The notes under the pieces were generated by a model. That model was not told where the DNA came from. It was given only the letters and a program-made list of their open reading frames with translations, and did no database searches. A program made the translations under genes and the position numbers. From positions 33,439 through 97,438 of the forward strand of contig NZ_MBPP01000025.1 of the NCBI RefSeq assembly GCF_001858325.1: DNA of 64,000 nucleotides, given 5' to 3'. The stretch comes from Marinobacter sp. AC-23. Its GTDB lineage: Bacteria; Pseudomonadota; Gammaproteobacteria; Pseudomonadales; Oleiphilaceae. Below are positions 55,188 through 63,867 of the stretch, one piece after another (positions within the stretch are counted from its first letter, which is position 1; the number at the start of each line of letters is the position of its first letter).

Positions 55188-55208
55188 GCCCGTCAAAATT
55201 AGACGGGC
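55188..55208 (-). terminator. 7-bp hairpin between the DUF6160 gene and the flippase-like gene
   Basis: GCCCGTC/GACGGGC with a 7-base loop lies 13 bases after the DUF6160 stop and five bases before the flippase-like start codon. No U-run follows. It could be a weak terminator or could mask the ribosome site of the downstream operon. Confidence 0.4.
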
Positions 55209-55221
55209 AGTTTACAGGACT

Positions 55222-56244
55222 CTAGTGACCATAAACCATCATGGTGGTATCTGTAATGGCAAAGTCGGTGAACTGAACGCTTCCAATGCTGACTTGGCCT
55301 ACCTTAAACACAGGCATATCAATGTCGGCCCGGAACTCGACCTCGTGAATCGAAAGTCCTTCTTTGCCAGAAACCGAACCGGTACCGCGAGAGAGCTTGG
55401 CAGTGGCGCTTGCCATTCCAAAGTGACCTAGGGTGTCGTTGCCGCGCCGATTATGAATCTGCAAGCCTTCGATGCCCACGGCTGCAAAGTTGAACAGCAA
55501 AATGACATCCGCTGCATCCCAGTTCAGGCTGCCGTTGGTGATTTCAAAGTGGGTATCCAGCTGCAATTCGGCCCCAGACACGACGTTGCCATTGGCTAGT
55601 GTTTTGGTTGCCCCGCCCGCGTTACGGATAACCAGATCGGTAGGCCCTACATAGCCTTGCAGAAGCACATCGGAAAACAGGGTAGCCGAGCCTTCAGTAC
55701 CGTTGGTAGTAATACTGCCAACCTCTAGTTCAAAATCCACCGCTTGCAGGTAGTCGGTCAGGCTGGTTGGGTCGCCATAGTCTGTGGCACCCAAGTGAAT
55801 AACCAGATCGCCACTGTTGAACTGCTTGCCAAACTCGCCGCCCACGGAATATTTCGTTAGTGCGTCGGAGACATCGGCATTGCTGGTACTGAGAAGCCCT
55901 GCATTCGCCCGGCGCGCAACTTCCGAAAAGCCATGCTCAAGGACTTCACCGGTGCCGGCAATGTCCACGGTCAGCGTCAGGTTGTCCAGAGCCGTATTGT
56001 TATGACCGGAAAGCCGCATGTCGTTTACATTCAGCGAGCCTTCATCTGTCCAGGACAGGCGATCGATGTTGATTTTTGTTTCCAGCTCAATGGTTACTCC
56101 GGCCTGCCCCGTTACCCCTGAGAGCGTACTGTCCGTCAATGGCTGGAATTCGGCCATGGCAGTGGTAGGCAAAGAGAGTGCAAGCACCCAGAGTGAAAGC
56201 GCTGTTGATCGCGTCGTGCTGCGAAAGGTGTGCGGCTGCATCAT
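55222..56244 (-). CDS. DUF6160 family secreted/outer-surface protein
   Basis: 340 residues. Signal peptide to about residue 31 (STALSLWVLALSLPTTAMA), then EFQPLTDSTLSGVTGQAGVT, the characteristic start of DUF6160 proteins (pilus-like, FilA-related). The body alternates short strands (INIDRLSWTDEGSLNVNDMR, FEITNGSLNWDAADVILLF) consistent with a repetitive beta structure. Few cysteines. Exact role unknown; relatives are linked to surface filaments. The gene may have its own promoter upstream of 56244. Confidence 0.75.
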   Translation of the reverse strand: MMQPHTFRSTTRSTALSLWVLALSLPTTAMAEFQPLTDSTLSGVTGQAGVTIELETKINIDRLSWTDEGSLNVNDMRLSGHNNTALDNLTLTVDIAGTGEVLEHGFSEVARRANAGLLSTSNADVSDALTKYSVGGEFGKQFNSGDLVIHLGATDYGDPTSLTDYLQAVDFELEVGSITTNGTEGSATLFSDVLLQGYVGPTDLVIRNAGGATKTLANGNVVSGAELQLDTHFEITNGSLNWDAADVILLFNFAAVGIEGLQIHNRRGNDTLGHFGMASATAKLSRGTGSVSGKEGLSIHEVEFRADIDMPVFKVGQVSIGSVQFTDFAITDTTMMVYGH

Positions 56245-56317
56245 GATGGCCCCGGCTTTACGGTCTGTTTGTTACATATTGTTACGATAGGCAGGAAGCA
56301 GCGAGATGTCTGTGAGC

Positions 56318-56992
56318 TCAATCACAGTTGGAGGTAGAAGACAGAGCTGTTTGAATCATCACCTTCTGGTGCTCGGCAAAGTCCCGGATAACAGATTGGG
56401 CCTCTTCTACATCCCGCGCTAATACAGCCTGCGGAAGGCGATTGAAAAACTGGCTTGTCTCGGTCAGACCGTGGCGATAGCGCTCCGCACTGAGGTAGTA
56501 AGCGCGGCTCACCGCTGGCTTAAAGTTTGAGAGTGCTTCGGTGAGGTATGCATTGCCTACAAGCTCACAGCAAGCCTCCATCACCTCAAAACTGGCTTCC
56601 ACCACAGCGGTGAGGTCAACCGATGGCTTTTTCATTTGCTCCACAGCATTGGCGACCACAGCCAGCATGCGATCCCGATCGCTTTCCTGCCAGCGCTCAC
56701 ACAGCCTTGCCGCAAGCATCATCAGCAGGTGCATGTAAACGTCGTACAGCTCTGAGGCATGGTTTGCATCGAGCTTTGAGGCAGCTGCGCCCTTGCGAGG
56801 CGTGATTTCTACCAAGTGCCAGCGCTCCAAAGTGTACAGCGCCTCTTTTACCGAGGCCCGGCTCACTTTGAGCTCAGTGGCCAGTGTGGCCTCCTGAATG
56901 CGCCTGCCAGGCTGTATTTGCCCGGTCATAATTCGTTCTGCCAGGTAGTTGGCGATCTGCTCCGCCAGGGTATTAGGCACCTTGAAATCCAT
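56318..56992 (-). CDS. GntR-family transcriptional regulator (FCD domain)
   Basis: 224 residues. Winged helix: LAEQIANYLAERIMTGQIQP, then RRIQEATLATELKVSRASVK and EALYTLERWHLVEITPRKGA. The C-terminal FCD-type helical domain (about 80-215) senses small acids. Such regulators (LldR, PdhR, FadR relatives) often control lactate or fatty acid genes; the lut operon at 58.7-61.6 kb is a possible target, with gloA, divergent at 57192, another. This is inference only. Confidence 0.88.
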   Translation of the reverse strand: MDFKVPNTLAEQIANYLAERIMTGQIQPGRRIQEATLATELKVSRASVKEALYTLERWHLVEITPRKGAAASKLDANHASELYDVYMHLLMMLAARLCERWQESDRDRMLAVVANAVEQMKKPSVDLTAVVEASFEVMEACCELVGNAYLTEALSNFKPAVSRAYYLSAERYRHGLTETSQFFNRLPQAVLARDVEEAQSVIRDFAEHQKVMIQTALSSTSNCD

Positions 56993-57191
56993 AAAGGTTC
57001 TCTGAACAGGTCTTTAAGGCCGGCAGGCCATAAGTTGGTCTTGCTCCGGCAGGAGAGTGTATGGGGCGGAAGTTTAGCATACCCCGCAGCCTGTCTATTA
57101 ACCGCCATGCTAGGGTGGCGACACCCTTGAAATTCGGCAGAAGCGCACGCACATATATTAACTAAACTTTGAAAATATAAAGGGAAATTTC

Positions 57192-57740
57192 ATGCCCAAG
57201 CACTTTGAGCAAGCCCCCGGCCTGCATGACCAGCCGGTTCCGGAAACGGAAGGCTACGTCTTCAACCAGACCATGTTGCGTATTAAAGACCCCGAGCGCT
57301 CCATGGACTTCTACACCCGAGTAATGGGAATGAGGTTGGTGCGCAAGCTGGACTTCCCGGAAATGAAATTTACGCTCTATTTTCTGGGCTATCTTGATGA
57401 CCGGCAAGCCGGTTCCGTGCCATCGGACGACGCTCACCGAACCACCTACACGTTCGGGCGCGAAGCTATGTTGGAACTGACCCACAACTGGGGCACAGAA
57501 AACGACAAGGACTTTACCTATCACAACGGTAACGATGAGCCTCAGGGGTTCGGACATATCGGCATCGCAGTGCCTGATGTGTACACCGCTTGCGAGCGCT
57601 TTGAGAGCCTGGGTATTGAGTTCGTCAAGAAACCGGACGATGGCAAAATGAAAGGCCTCGCTTTCATCAAGGATCCCGACGGCTACTGGATTGAGATACT
57701 GCAGCCGAACATGTTGGAAAAGCATCGCAAGAGCAGCTGA
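57192..57740 (+). CDS. gloA: Lactoylglutathione lyase (glyoxalase I)
   Basis: 182 residues, two-repeat VOC fold: [73 protein letters not shown] and [12 protein letters not shown]. The Gln, Glu, His and Glu metal ligands are in these segments. The long form with an N-terminal arm is the Pseudomonas/eukaryote type, usually zinc-dependent. It converts the methylglyoxal-glutathione hemithioacetal to lactoylglutathione, which ultimately yields D-lactate; lactate-use genes lie 1 kb away. Divergent from the GntR gene. Confidence 0.94.
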   Translation: MPKHFEQAPGLHDQPVPETEGYVFNQTMLRIKDPERSMDFYTRVMGMRLVRKLDFPEMKFTLYFLGYLDDRQAGSVPSDDAHRTTYTFGREAMLELTHNWGTENDKDFTYHNGNDEPQGFGHIGIAVPDVYTACERFESLGIEFVKKPDDGKMKGLAFIKDPDGYWIEILQPNMLEKHRKSS

Positions 57741-58703
57741 TCAGTCTGCTGTGCCCGTGTCGCCTTTCGCGGCGGCACCGGGTTTCCCGCCATAACGCGA
57801 GGCCACAATCACCGCTGCGGTGAGTATGAAGGCGCCTGCAATGCCAACCGGCCCAAGAACCTCCTCCAAAAAGATCCAGGCAAGTAAGGCGACAAATAGC
57901 GGTTCTAGCGTGACGATAATGCTGGAAAGCGTGGCTGGTGTGGTCTTCATTCCGGCAAAGAAGCTTGCGTAGCCGATGCAGGTAGGCACAATGCCGATAA
58001 TGGCGACCATCAGCCAATGCCGAAGCTCGAGTTCTTCAATTCCGTCAAAACCACCACTGAGCAACACCACGGGCAGCAGGATTAGCGCGGCGGTAAAAAA
58101 GCAGATGAATGCGGTGGTAAAGACAGGCGCGCCGGTTGAACTGTAACGACTTGTAAGCGTGAATCCGGTGTATACAAGCGCTGCCAAAAGCGCCATGAGT
58201 ATGCCCGCCAGTCGCAGGGTGCCGCTGGTGTCCATGTCGCTGAAGACCAGCATGGTGGTACCGATAACAGCAGTAATCAGCGCCATAATGGTGAGTAGAC
58301 TTGGCTTTTCTCCCAGCAACGGCGCCGCAAGCAATGCGACCAGCACCGGAGGCAAGCACAGGGCAATCAGTGTGGCGATGCCGGCGCCCGTCAGATCCAC
58401 GGCCAGAAGGTAGCTGCCTTGATAAATAGCCTGAAAGAGCCCAAGGGCTGCAAGGGGCGCGAGGGATTTCAAATCCAGTTGTCGAAGGAAGCTGCCCGGT
58501 GCCGTTGCGTTTGTGCTGGCTTTTCGAAGTTGCCGCTGCTCATTGCGCATCAGCACCCAGAAAAATGGCAAGGCAACGGCTAGCCTGAGAAAAGCCAGAG
58601 TTGTAGCTTGCAGTTCAGTCTCGGTAAACAGGAATTTCGCAACGATTCCCGTGGTGGCCCAAAGCAGTGCTGCCAGGGCGATTAGCAGAGCGCCTCGAAT
58701 CAT
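57741..58703 (-). CDS. DMT-superfamily EamA transporter
   Basis: 320 residues with ten predicted helices in two EamA repeats (GALLIALAALLWATTGIVAK and LAGILMALLAALVYTGFTLT mark the repeat starts). The C-terminal motif TLSSIIVTLEPLFVALLAWI followed by FLEEVLGP is typical. It exports or imports small metabolites; substrate unknown. Its ATG overlaps the lutC stop (ATGA), so it is translated as the fourth gene of the lut operon. Stop codons of this gene and convergent gloA abut as TGATCA. Confidence 0.9.
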   Translation of the reverse strand: MIRGALLIALAALLWATTGIVAKFLFTETELQATTLAFLRLAVALPFFWVLMRNEQRQLRKASTNATAPGSFLRQLDLKSLAPLAALGLFQAIYQGSYLLAVDLTGAGIATLIALCLPPVLVALLAAPLLGEKPSLLTIMALITAVIGTTMLVFSDMDTSGTLRLAGILMALLAALVYTGFTLTSRYSSTGAPVFTTAFICFFTAALILLPVVLLSGGFDGIEELELRHWLMVAIIGIVPTCIGYASFFAGMKTTPATLSSIIVTLEPLFVALLAWIFLEEVLGPVGIAGAFILTAAVIVASRYGGKPGAAAKGDTGTAD

Positions 58704-59353
58704 CCTATAACCAGTATGATCAGTTCTTTGGGGCCGTGAACACCGTAAGCCAGGGTCTGTTCAATGTCGGCGGTTTTGGATGGCCCGGAGATTAACAGAG
58801 CGTTTGTTGGCATTCCAGAAGCCCAATTCTGGGCCAACATCGCCTCGTGGAATGTAGCGTGAAGTTCGGAGGCTTTCAGCACTGCAATATGGATGGGCGG
58901 CACCAGGCTCATCAGGCGAGGCTCATCCGGTGTAGGCCATAGAATCAACGACCCGGTTTCCGCAATGCCGCCCCGAGTGGAGGTGATGGCAGCATCTACC
59001 TCGTTGAACAGATGAGGCTGCCAGTTCTCGATGGGCTCGTCATAGATCAGCAGCTCCGGTAGATCGTCCTGCCTGGAGTCACGCAAATCGCGGCCAATCT
59101 GGTGTGCCGTGGGTATCAGCAAGCTGCGGGCACCGCGAGATGAGAGGATGCTGGCAAGCTGGGCAATCCAGGATTCCCGGGTACATAGGTGAACCTCTCC
59201 ATGCACCGACTCTATGGTTTTCTGAAACTGATCAATGCGTTCAGCCACGGAGGAGGGTGGTCGTTGCATTACCGAGAAGTCGCAGTTCGGCACTTTCAGC
59301 TCGCCGCCGCTGCGGTTACGCAGGCGCTGCAAAATAGTGTCCCGAGAACTCAT
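58700..59353 (-). CDS. lutC: Lactate utilization protein C (LUD domain)
   Basis: 217 residues from ATG 59353, overlapping the lutB stop (ATGA); longer in-frame starts would run inside lutB and are rejected. LUD domain: FNEVDAAITSTRGGIAETGS, LSLVPPIHIAVLKASELHAT and ISGPSKTADIEQTLAYGVHG followed by PKELIILV. It is the small subunit of the LutABC L-lactate oxidising complex. Coupled at both ends, to lutB and to the EamA gene. Confidence 0.93.
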   Translation of the reverse strand: MSSRDTILQRLRNRSGGELKVPNCDFSVMQRPPSSVAERIDQFQKTIESVHGEVHLCTRESWIAQLASILSSRGARSLLIPTAHQIGRDLRDSRQDDLPELLIYDEPIENWQPHLFNEVDAAITSTRGGIAETGSLILWPTPDEPRLMSLVPPIHIAVLKASELHATFHEAMLAQNWASGMPTNALLISGPSKTADIEQTLAYGVHGPKELIILVIG

Positions 59354-60789
59354 TGGCCGCGCTCCTTCATGCGTTCGTGGAGTGTTTTGGCGGCCAGTCT
59401 TGGTGCCGTACGGTATTCTGTCCAGCCTCCAAGTTGCCCAGGTTGCAGCTTTCGCAGGCGTGCTGCCACTGCAGTGCCAAACCGGTAAGCGCCGGGGCGT
59501 GCATGCATCCAGCTCCAGCCTTTCCAAACCAGCGCTTCCAAGGTGCCACGTTTTGCCCCGTGGCCGCGTACTTTGGCAGGGTTGAGTTTGTCGCCATCTA
59601 CGGACTCCCGGCGCAGGCGCACCAGCAGATCCGGGATCGGAATTTTGACCGGGCACACCTCGCCACAGGCACCACAAAGGCTTGAGGCTGTTGGCAGATG
59701 CCGGCCTTCATCCAGGCCGATAAGGTGAGGCATCAGAATTTTGCCAATAGGGCCCGGGTAGGTAGTGCCATAGGTATGGCCACCCACGCGAGTATAAACC
59801 GGGCAGTGATTCATGCAGGCGCCACACCGAATGCAGCGCAGGGTGTCCAGCAGTTCGTCATCCTGATATATGGATGAGCGGCCGTTATCAACCAGTACCA
59901 GATGGACTTCTTCCGGGCCGTCCAGCTCTTCCGGCTTGCGTGGGCTGGAAATCATGTTGAAGTAAGTCGTGATGTGCTGCCCGGTGGCCGAGCGGGTCAG
60001 TAGGGCGAGAAGTGGAGCCACATCTTCCAGGTTGCCTACTACTTTCTCTATGCCGGTAACCGCAATATGGCAGGGCGGCACCGTGGTGGTCATGCGGCCG
60101 TTGCCTTCATTCTCCACCAGGCAAAGGGTGCCGGTTTCAGCGACGGCGAAGTTAACGCCCGAGACGCCCACATCTGCATTCATGAACTTTTCACGAAGCT
60201 GTTGGCGGGCGCTGGCGGTTAGGTACTCCACATCGTTGGATAGGTCGGTGCCGGTTTTTTCGTGCATCAGCTCGGAAATTTCACCGGTATTCTTGTGAAT
60301 TGCGGGCATGATGATGTGGGAGGGCGTTTCTCCTGCAAGCTGAACGATGTACTCGCCCAGGTCCGACTCCAGAGCCTTAATGTCATGCTCTTCGAGGTAA
60401 TGGTTGAGCTCCATTTCCTCAGAAACCATGGATTTGCCTTTGATGACCGTTTTGGCATTCCGGGCGACACAGATATCGCGGACAATTCGACAGGCTTCAT
60501 CGCCATCAATCGCCCAGTGCACTTTGATGCCGTTTTCTGTGAGCTTTTTTTCGAGCTGCTCGAGTAAGTCGGGCAAGTTTGCCAGCGCCCGTAGGCGGAT
60601 GTTGGCGCCCAAGTCTCTGAGGGCCTCCAGATCCATGCCCTCAAACGCGTCTTTGCGTTTGCTGATCAGTCCGTCCATGGCTTTGCGGAAGTTTTGGCGT
60701 ATTTTGGGATCCGCAATGGCTGCCCGCGCACGAGGGTGAAATTCTTTTACGTCGATGTGGTGCGGGTCTTCCGAGCTTGCCTGGCTCAT
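59350..60789 (-). CDS. lutB: Lactate utilization iron-sulfur protein B
   Basis: 479 residues. The LUD domain (about 65-300: VIKGKSMVSEEMELNHYLEE, GVNFAVAETGTLCLVENEGN) is followed by two 4Fe-4S motifs, CIRCGACMNHCPVY (near residue 320) and CGACGEVCPVKIP (near residue 375), and a C-terminal DUF3390-like tail (HGAKRGTLEALVWKGWSWMH). The arrangement is that of LutB/LldF. It passes electrons during L-lactate oxidation to pyruvate at the inner face of the membrane. ATGA overlaps with both lutA and lutC. Confidence 0.95.
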   Translation of the reverse strand: MSQASSEDPHHIDVKEFHPRARAAIADPKIRQNFRKAMDGLISKRKDAFEGMDLEALRDLGANIRLRALANLPDLLEQLEKKLTENGIKVHWAIDGDEACRIVRDICVARNAKTVIKGKSMVSEEMELNHYLEEHDIKALESDLGEYIVQLAGETPSHIIMPAIHKNTGEISELMHEKTGTDLSNDVEYLTASARQQLREKFMNADVGVSGVNFAVAETGTLCLVENEGNGRMTTTVPPCHIAVTGIEKVVGNLEDVAPLLALLTRSATGQHITTYFNMISSPRKPEELDGPEEVHLVLVDNGRSSIYQDDELLDTLRCIRCGACMNHCPVYTRVGGHTYGTTYPGPIGKILMPHLIGLDEGRHLPTASSLCGACGEVCPVKIPIPDLLVRLRRESVDGDKLNPAKVRGHGAKRGTLEALVWKGWSWMHARPGAYRFGTAVAARLRKLQPGQLGGWTEYRTAPRLAAKTLHERMKERGQ

Positions 60790-61559
60790 GATCCACTCCC
60801 ATTGTCAGTGCGCTCCCAGAGAAAGCTCACGATATGCTGGCCGGCGAGGGGTTTGCCGTTTTTTTCTGCGTAGCCCGAGATGTTCATCAGGCAGCCGCAA
60901 TCTGTTGTCACAAATGCCTCTGCGCCGGTGTCGGTCAGGGTGTCCACTTTTTCGCTCACCATGGCCCCGGAAATCTCAGGGTGGCGTACGGCAAAGGTGC
61001 CGCCAAAACCGCAACACTCCTCAGCGCGCACCTGCTCAACCAGGTTTACATTTTGCAGTTGCCCTATCAGCTTGGGGCCGACCTCCGCCACGCCCATCTC
61101 ACGTCGAGCTGAGCAGGACGTGTGCATGGCAATGGTGGTGGGCTCGCCCAAGTCCTTCAGCTTTATGTGGCATACGTTCAGAAGAAAATCCGTTAGTTCC
61201 CAGGTTCGGGCGGCAACCTCAGCAGCTTTGACTTCGTGATCGGTATCTTTGAACAGCCTTGGATAATGCTTACGCATCATCCCGCCACAGGAGCCAGAAG
61301 GCACTACGATGGGCCAGTCTTCAGGGAACAAACCAAGCTGAGCCTTCGCAACGGCACGGGCTTCATCATGGTAGCCGGACGTATATGCCGGTTGGCCACA
61401 ACATGTCTGATCTTCGGGGAAGCAGACCTTAATACCCTCGCGTTCGAGTAGCTGTATGCCAGCCATGCCCGCATCCGGGTAAAACATGTCTATCAGGCAG
61501 GTTGCGTAAAAATAAACGTGTGAGGGTTTTGGCGGGTAAACCTTAATGGGATCAGCCAT
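60786..61559 (-). CDS. lutA: Lactate utilization protein A (CCG-domain Fe-S protein)
   Basis: 257 residues with two CCG domains: C21, C53-C54-G and C91-G-G in the first; C182-C183-G-F-G-G and C221-G-C223 in the second. These cysteines bind the non-cubane cluster typical of LutA/LldE and HdrB. It is the first gene of the lut operon; the promoter must lie in 61560-61675. Regulation by the nearby GntR protein is possible but no operator was identified. Confidence 0.94.
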   Translation of the reverse strand: MADPIKVYPPKPSHVYFYATCLIDMFYPDAGMAGIQLLEREGIKVCFPEDQTCCGQPAYTSGYHDEARAVAKAQLGLFPEDWPIVVPSGSCGGMMRKHYPRLFKDTDHEVKAAEVAARTWELTDFLLNVCHIKLKDLGEPTTIAMHTSCSARREMGVAEVGPKLIGQLQNVNLVEQVRAEECCGFGGTFAVRHPEISGAMVSEKVDTLTDTGAEAFVTTDCGCLMNISGYAEKNGKPLAGQHIVSFLWERTDNGSGS

Positions 61560-61675
61560 AGCATGCCACTCGAGCTGGTTAGAGTTCTTGTCCAGTAATC
61601 ATAGGGCGGTGGCTGACTGGTTGCCAGACGACTTTTGTGGGGGAAGGTTTGCGGCAGGAAGTGGAGAGGAAAGAA

Positions 61676-61694
61676 CGGCGGCTGCAAGCCGCCG
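61676..61694 (-). terminator. GC-rich hairpin downstream of the ComEA-like gene
   Basis: CGGCGGCT-GCA-AGCCGCCG is an 8-bp perfect stem with a 3-base loop, 34 bases after the minus-strand ComEA-like stop. On that strand it is followed by TTCTTTCC, a weak pyrimidine tract, so Rho-independent termination is plausible. Confidence 0.6.
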
Positions 61695-61727
61695 CCTTGC
61701 AAGCGGCAGGGGATTATTTCCAACCAC

Positions 61728-61997
61728 TTATTTTACAGTTAAACGGTCAGCGTTCTTTTCAACGGTACGAGCGCCAATTCCTTTTACGTTGGACAAATCC
61801 TGGGGCGCTTGGAAAGGGCCATTTGCTTCGCGATACGCAATGATGGCTTCGGCCTTGCTGGCGCCAATGCCGTCGAGGTTCGCCAGAGTAACTGCATCTG
61901 CGCTGTTGATATTAATAACAGGCTGTTCTGCATAGGCAAATCCGGTTGCCAGGCTGAACAACAATACGAGTGTGGCGAAAAAGGGTGTGTGCTTCAT
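61728..61997 (-). CDS. ComEA-family helix-hairpin-helix protein
   Basis: 89 residues. Signal peptide MKHTPFFATLVLLFSLATGF...AYA, then two HhH motifs: VININSADAVTLANLDGIGA SKA and FQAPQDLSNVKGIGARTVEK. This is the short ComEA type that binds double-stranded DNA in the periplasm during uptake, or acts elsewhere as a generic DNA-binding protein. No other competence gene is present in the window. It ends at TAA 61728 and is followed by a hairpin. Confidence 0.9.
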   Translation of the reverse strand: MKHTPFFATLVLLFSLATGFAYAEQPVININSADAVTLANLDGIGASKAEAIIAYREANGPFQAPQDLSNVKGIGARTVEKNADRLTVK

Positions 61998-62453
61998 GTA
62001 AGTGACTCCTGAGACTAACGTTTGTCGTTGTGGTTATAAGTCAGGGCACAATGCAGCAAAAGCAGGTTATCTGGCTTTTTAGGGTGAGGGCAAAGTTCGA
62101 GGAGAGATGACAGAATGCTCGTGAAAGACAGTGCACGGAGAAGGACTACATTCCATGTAATCCCCTTTCCGTGGCTGACCCCCGCCTGTTCCCTCAGGCT
62201 TCGCTCGTCCTGAGCGCTTCATCCTTGGTCGTCCTTGAAAGCCCATATCCTTCGGGCAGTTCCAATTCCTTTTGGCAGCTCCAGTTCCATGGAGCATTTA
62301 TCCCTCTGCCAACGTTCCTTGCTGGCTTGTCATCCCTGACATTGCCTATTCTAGCGGGAGTACATTTGTGGGATACCGGAGATTGGCTCGCTGGCTTGTG
62401 AGATATCTCCTACAGGCGCCGTAGGCTCGAACCTTATTGAGGAAAGCGATATA
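61998..62453. other. Intergenic stretch without recognised gene
   Basis: 456 bases between the ComEA-like start and the DUF3096 gene. Open frames here on either strand lack ribosome sites and protein-like composition. A small hairpin (CTCAGG at 62195-62200 and CCTGAG ten bases on) lies in a stretch that looks like a degraded repeat, but I see no second copy in the window. Confidence 0.4.
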
Positions 62454-62597
62454 TCATAGCGGGTGTCCCAGTAGCCCAAGAACGCCAAGTGTAATCAGGT
62501 AACCTGCAACGATGTAGTTGAGTAAGCGGGGAAATATCAGAATGCCAATGCCTGCACCCAAGCTAATAAGCGGGGCGAGTTCCAGGTGAAGTGTCAT
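62454..62597 (-). CDS. Very small DUF3096 membrane protein
   Basis: 47 residues: MTLHLELAPLISLGAGIGIL, IFPRLLNYIVAGYLITLGVL, GLLGHPL. The pattern of two hydrophobic helices around a central PRLLNYIVAxYL motif is DUF3096. GAGGACACTT precedes the ATG at 62597. It is 15 bases downstream of the DUF3185 gene on the same strand; the two are probably co-transcribed. Function unknown; short proteins of this kind are often stress-induced inner-membrane peptides. Confidence 0.82.
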   Translation of the reverse strand: MTLHLELAPLISLGAGIGILIFPRLLNYIVAGYLITLGVLGLLGHPL

Positions 62598-62612
62598 AAG
62601 TGTCCTCGGTGA

Positions 62613-62816
62613 TTATTTTTTAAAAAACGAAAGAAATCCGCCGGCGGCGATTAACGCTGCGCCACCGATCAGGTACCACATAGTGTCGTCAGTGAAGCGC
62701 CCCGTGAACGTCTCGCTTATCTGGTCACCAACTGATTGTGTTGATTGAAAACCGAAGTAGAGCAGGGCAATGCCAACTACGAGTAAAACGATACCGACGA
62801 GCTTTGAGCTTCCCAT
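62613..62816 (-). CDS. DUF3185 small membrane protein
   Basis: 67 residues from ATG 62816 with AAGGAGAATGCC upstream. The first helix is LVGIVLLVVGIALLYFGFQS; the linker STQSVGDQISETFTGRFTDD is the family signature; the second helix is TMWYLIGGAALIAAGGFLSF, ending FKK. DUF3185 proteins are two-helix inner-membrane proteins of unknown role. First gene of a two-gene unit with DUF3096. Confidence 0.85.
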   Translation of the reverse strand: MGSSKLVGIVLLVVGIALLYFGFQSTQSVGDQISETFTGRFTDDTMWYLIGGAALIAAGGFLSFFKK

Positions 62817-63066
62817 GGCATTCTCCTTGTAACGGCGGTTTGCCGCTTTGTTTTCAGAGCTTGGCACCGGATGCCAACGACAGCAACATCGGCGCAGCGA
62901 GCTTGCGAGAGCGAATGTCGCAGTTTTCGGACACATCGTCCGGTAACCCGGTCATTCTTTATCTTACTCAAAAATGATATTGCTTTAAAATTAAAGTGTT
63001 ATCGGTGTGGCATGATTTTTTCATCTTATTTGGGTGCTAAACAACAAATTCAAGAAGGAGCATTCC

Positions 63067-63867
63067 ATGTCGAACATTGCGTTCAACTGGGTTCGTCGTG
63101 TCGCTATACCGGCACTGACAATTTTCGTAGCATTAATGTTGCCATCGCTGCCTGCCAGTGCAGGCCAGACCGACTCCTACACACTGCCACAGCAGGCATA
63201 CAGTCAGTCTCGGGCCCGGGACTACAAAGTTTATGTCCCGGATAACATTCAGTCGCCTGCTCCCATGGTTATGGCGCTGCATGGCTGTAAACAGACCAAC
63301 AATGATGTGTTGAATGATTGGGGCCTGAAGGCGGCTGCGGATCAGTACGGCTTTATTCTCGTTGCCCCTTATATCACCAGTTATGACGGGTTGCGTAATC
63401 AGAACTGCTGGGGGTTCTGGTTTGAGCATCACCGCCACCAGGGCGCAGGAGAAGTAGAGGATCTTCATCAGATCGCGCTCGCGGTAGAAAATAATACCAA
63501 CTACGATGTTGATGTTCAGCGCCGCTACATCACAGGGTTGTCCTCTGGTGGGGCCATGGCCGTTGTTACTGCCGTTGCACACAATGAGTACTGGGCGGCA
63601 GCTGCGCCGGCGGCCGGCATCCCTTATGGAGAGGACGCAGCTTCGGTATCTCTGTCTGGTCAGTGCCCGGGGAGTGCGACATTCCACAGTGTGTCTCGGG
63701 TGGTTTCCGATATAGGGTCCGAGGTAGATGATGCCTATCCCATTCCGCTTATGGTGCTGCATAACGAAAACGACTGCACCGTGATAAAAACCTCGGCCGA
63801 TCGTATCCGCGACTCCCACCTTAAAGCGTTTGGGGATTCGGCTTTTGATCCTGGATTCAAGTATTAA
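63067..63867 (+). pseudogene. Secreted PHB-depolymerase-type esterase, 3' end replaced by IS30-type sequence
   Basis: ATG 63067 (AAGGAG upstream) starts a signal peptide (VRRVAIPALTIFVALMLPSL...ASA) and a depolymerase-type alpha/beta hydrolase: MVMALHGCKQTNND, catalytic serine in ITGLSSGGAMAVV, aspartate region PLMVLHNENDCTVI. The expected catalytic histidine and C-terminal part are missing. The frame ends at 63867 inside DNA that on the other strand encodes an IS30-type transposase terminus. About 260 natural residues remain. Before interruption it probably degraded external polyhydroxybutyrate or a related ester. Confidence 0.78.

Noticed and set aside
58700..59677. Longer reading of lutC starting at 59677
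   Set aside because: The extra 108 residues are an off-frame reading of lutB; the ATG at 59353 overlaps the lutB stop by ATGA and gives the usual LUD protein length.
62079..62401. Open frames of 72 and 76 codons between the ComEA-like and DUF3096 genes
   Set aside because: No ribosome sites and no protein-like pattern; the serine/proline/leucine-rich reading appears to be chance.
62415..62440. A GGTTCGAGCC tract on the minus strand, resembling a tRNA T-loop
   Set aside because: The flanking five bases do not pair to form a T-stem and no acceptor, D or anticodon arm can be folded around it.
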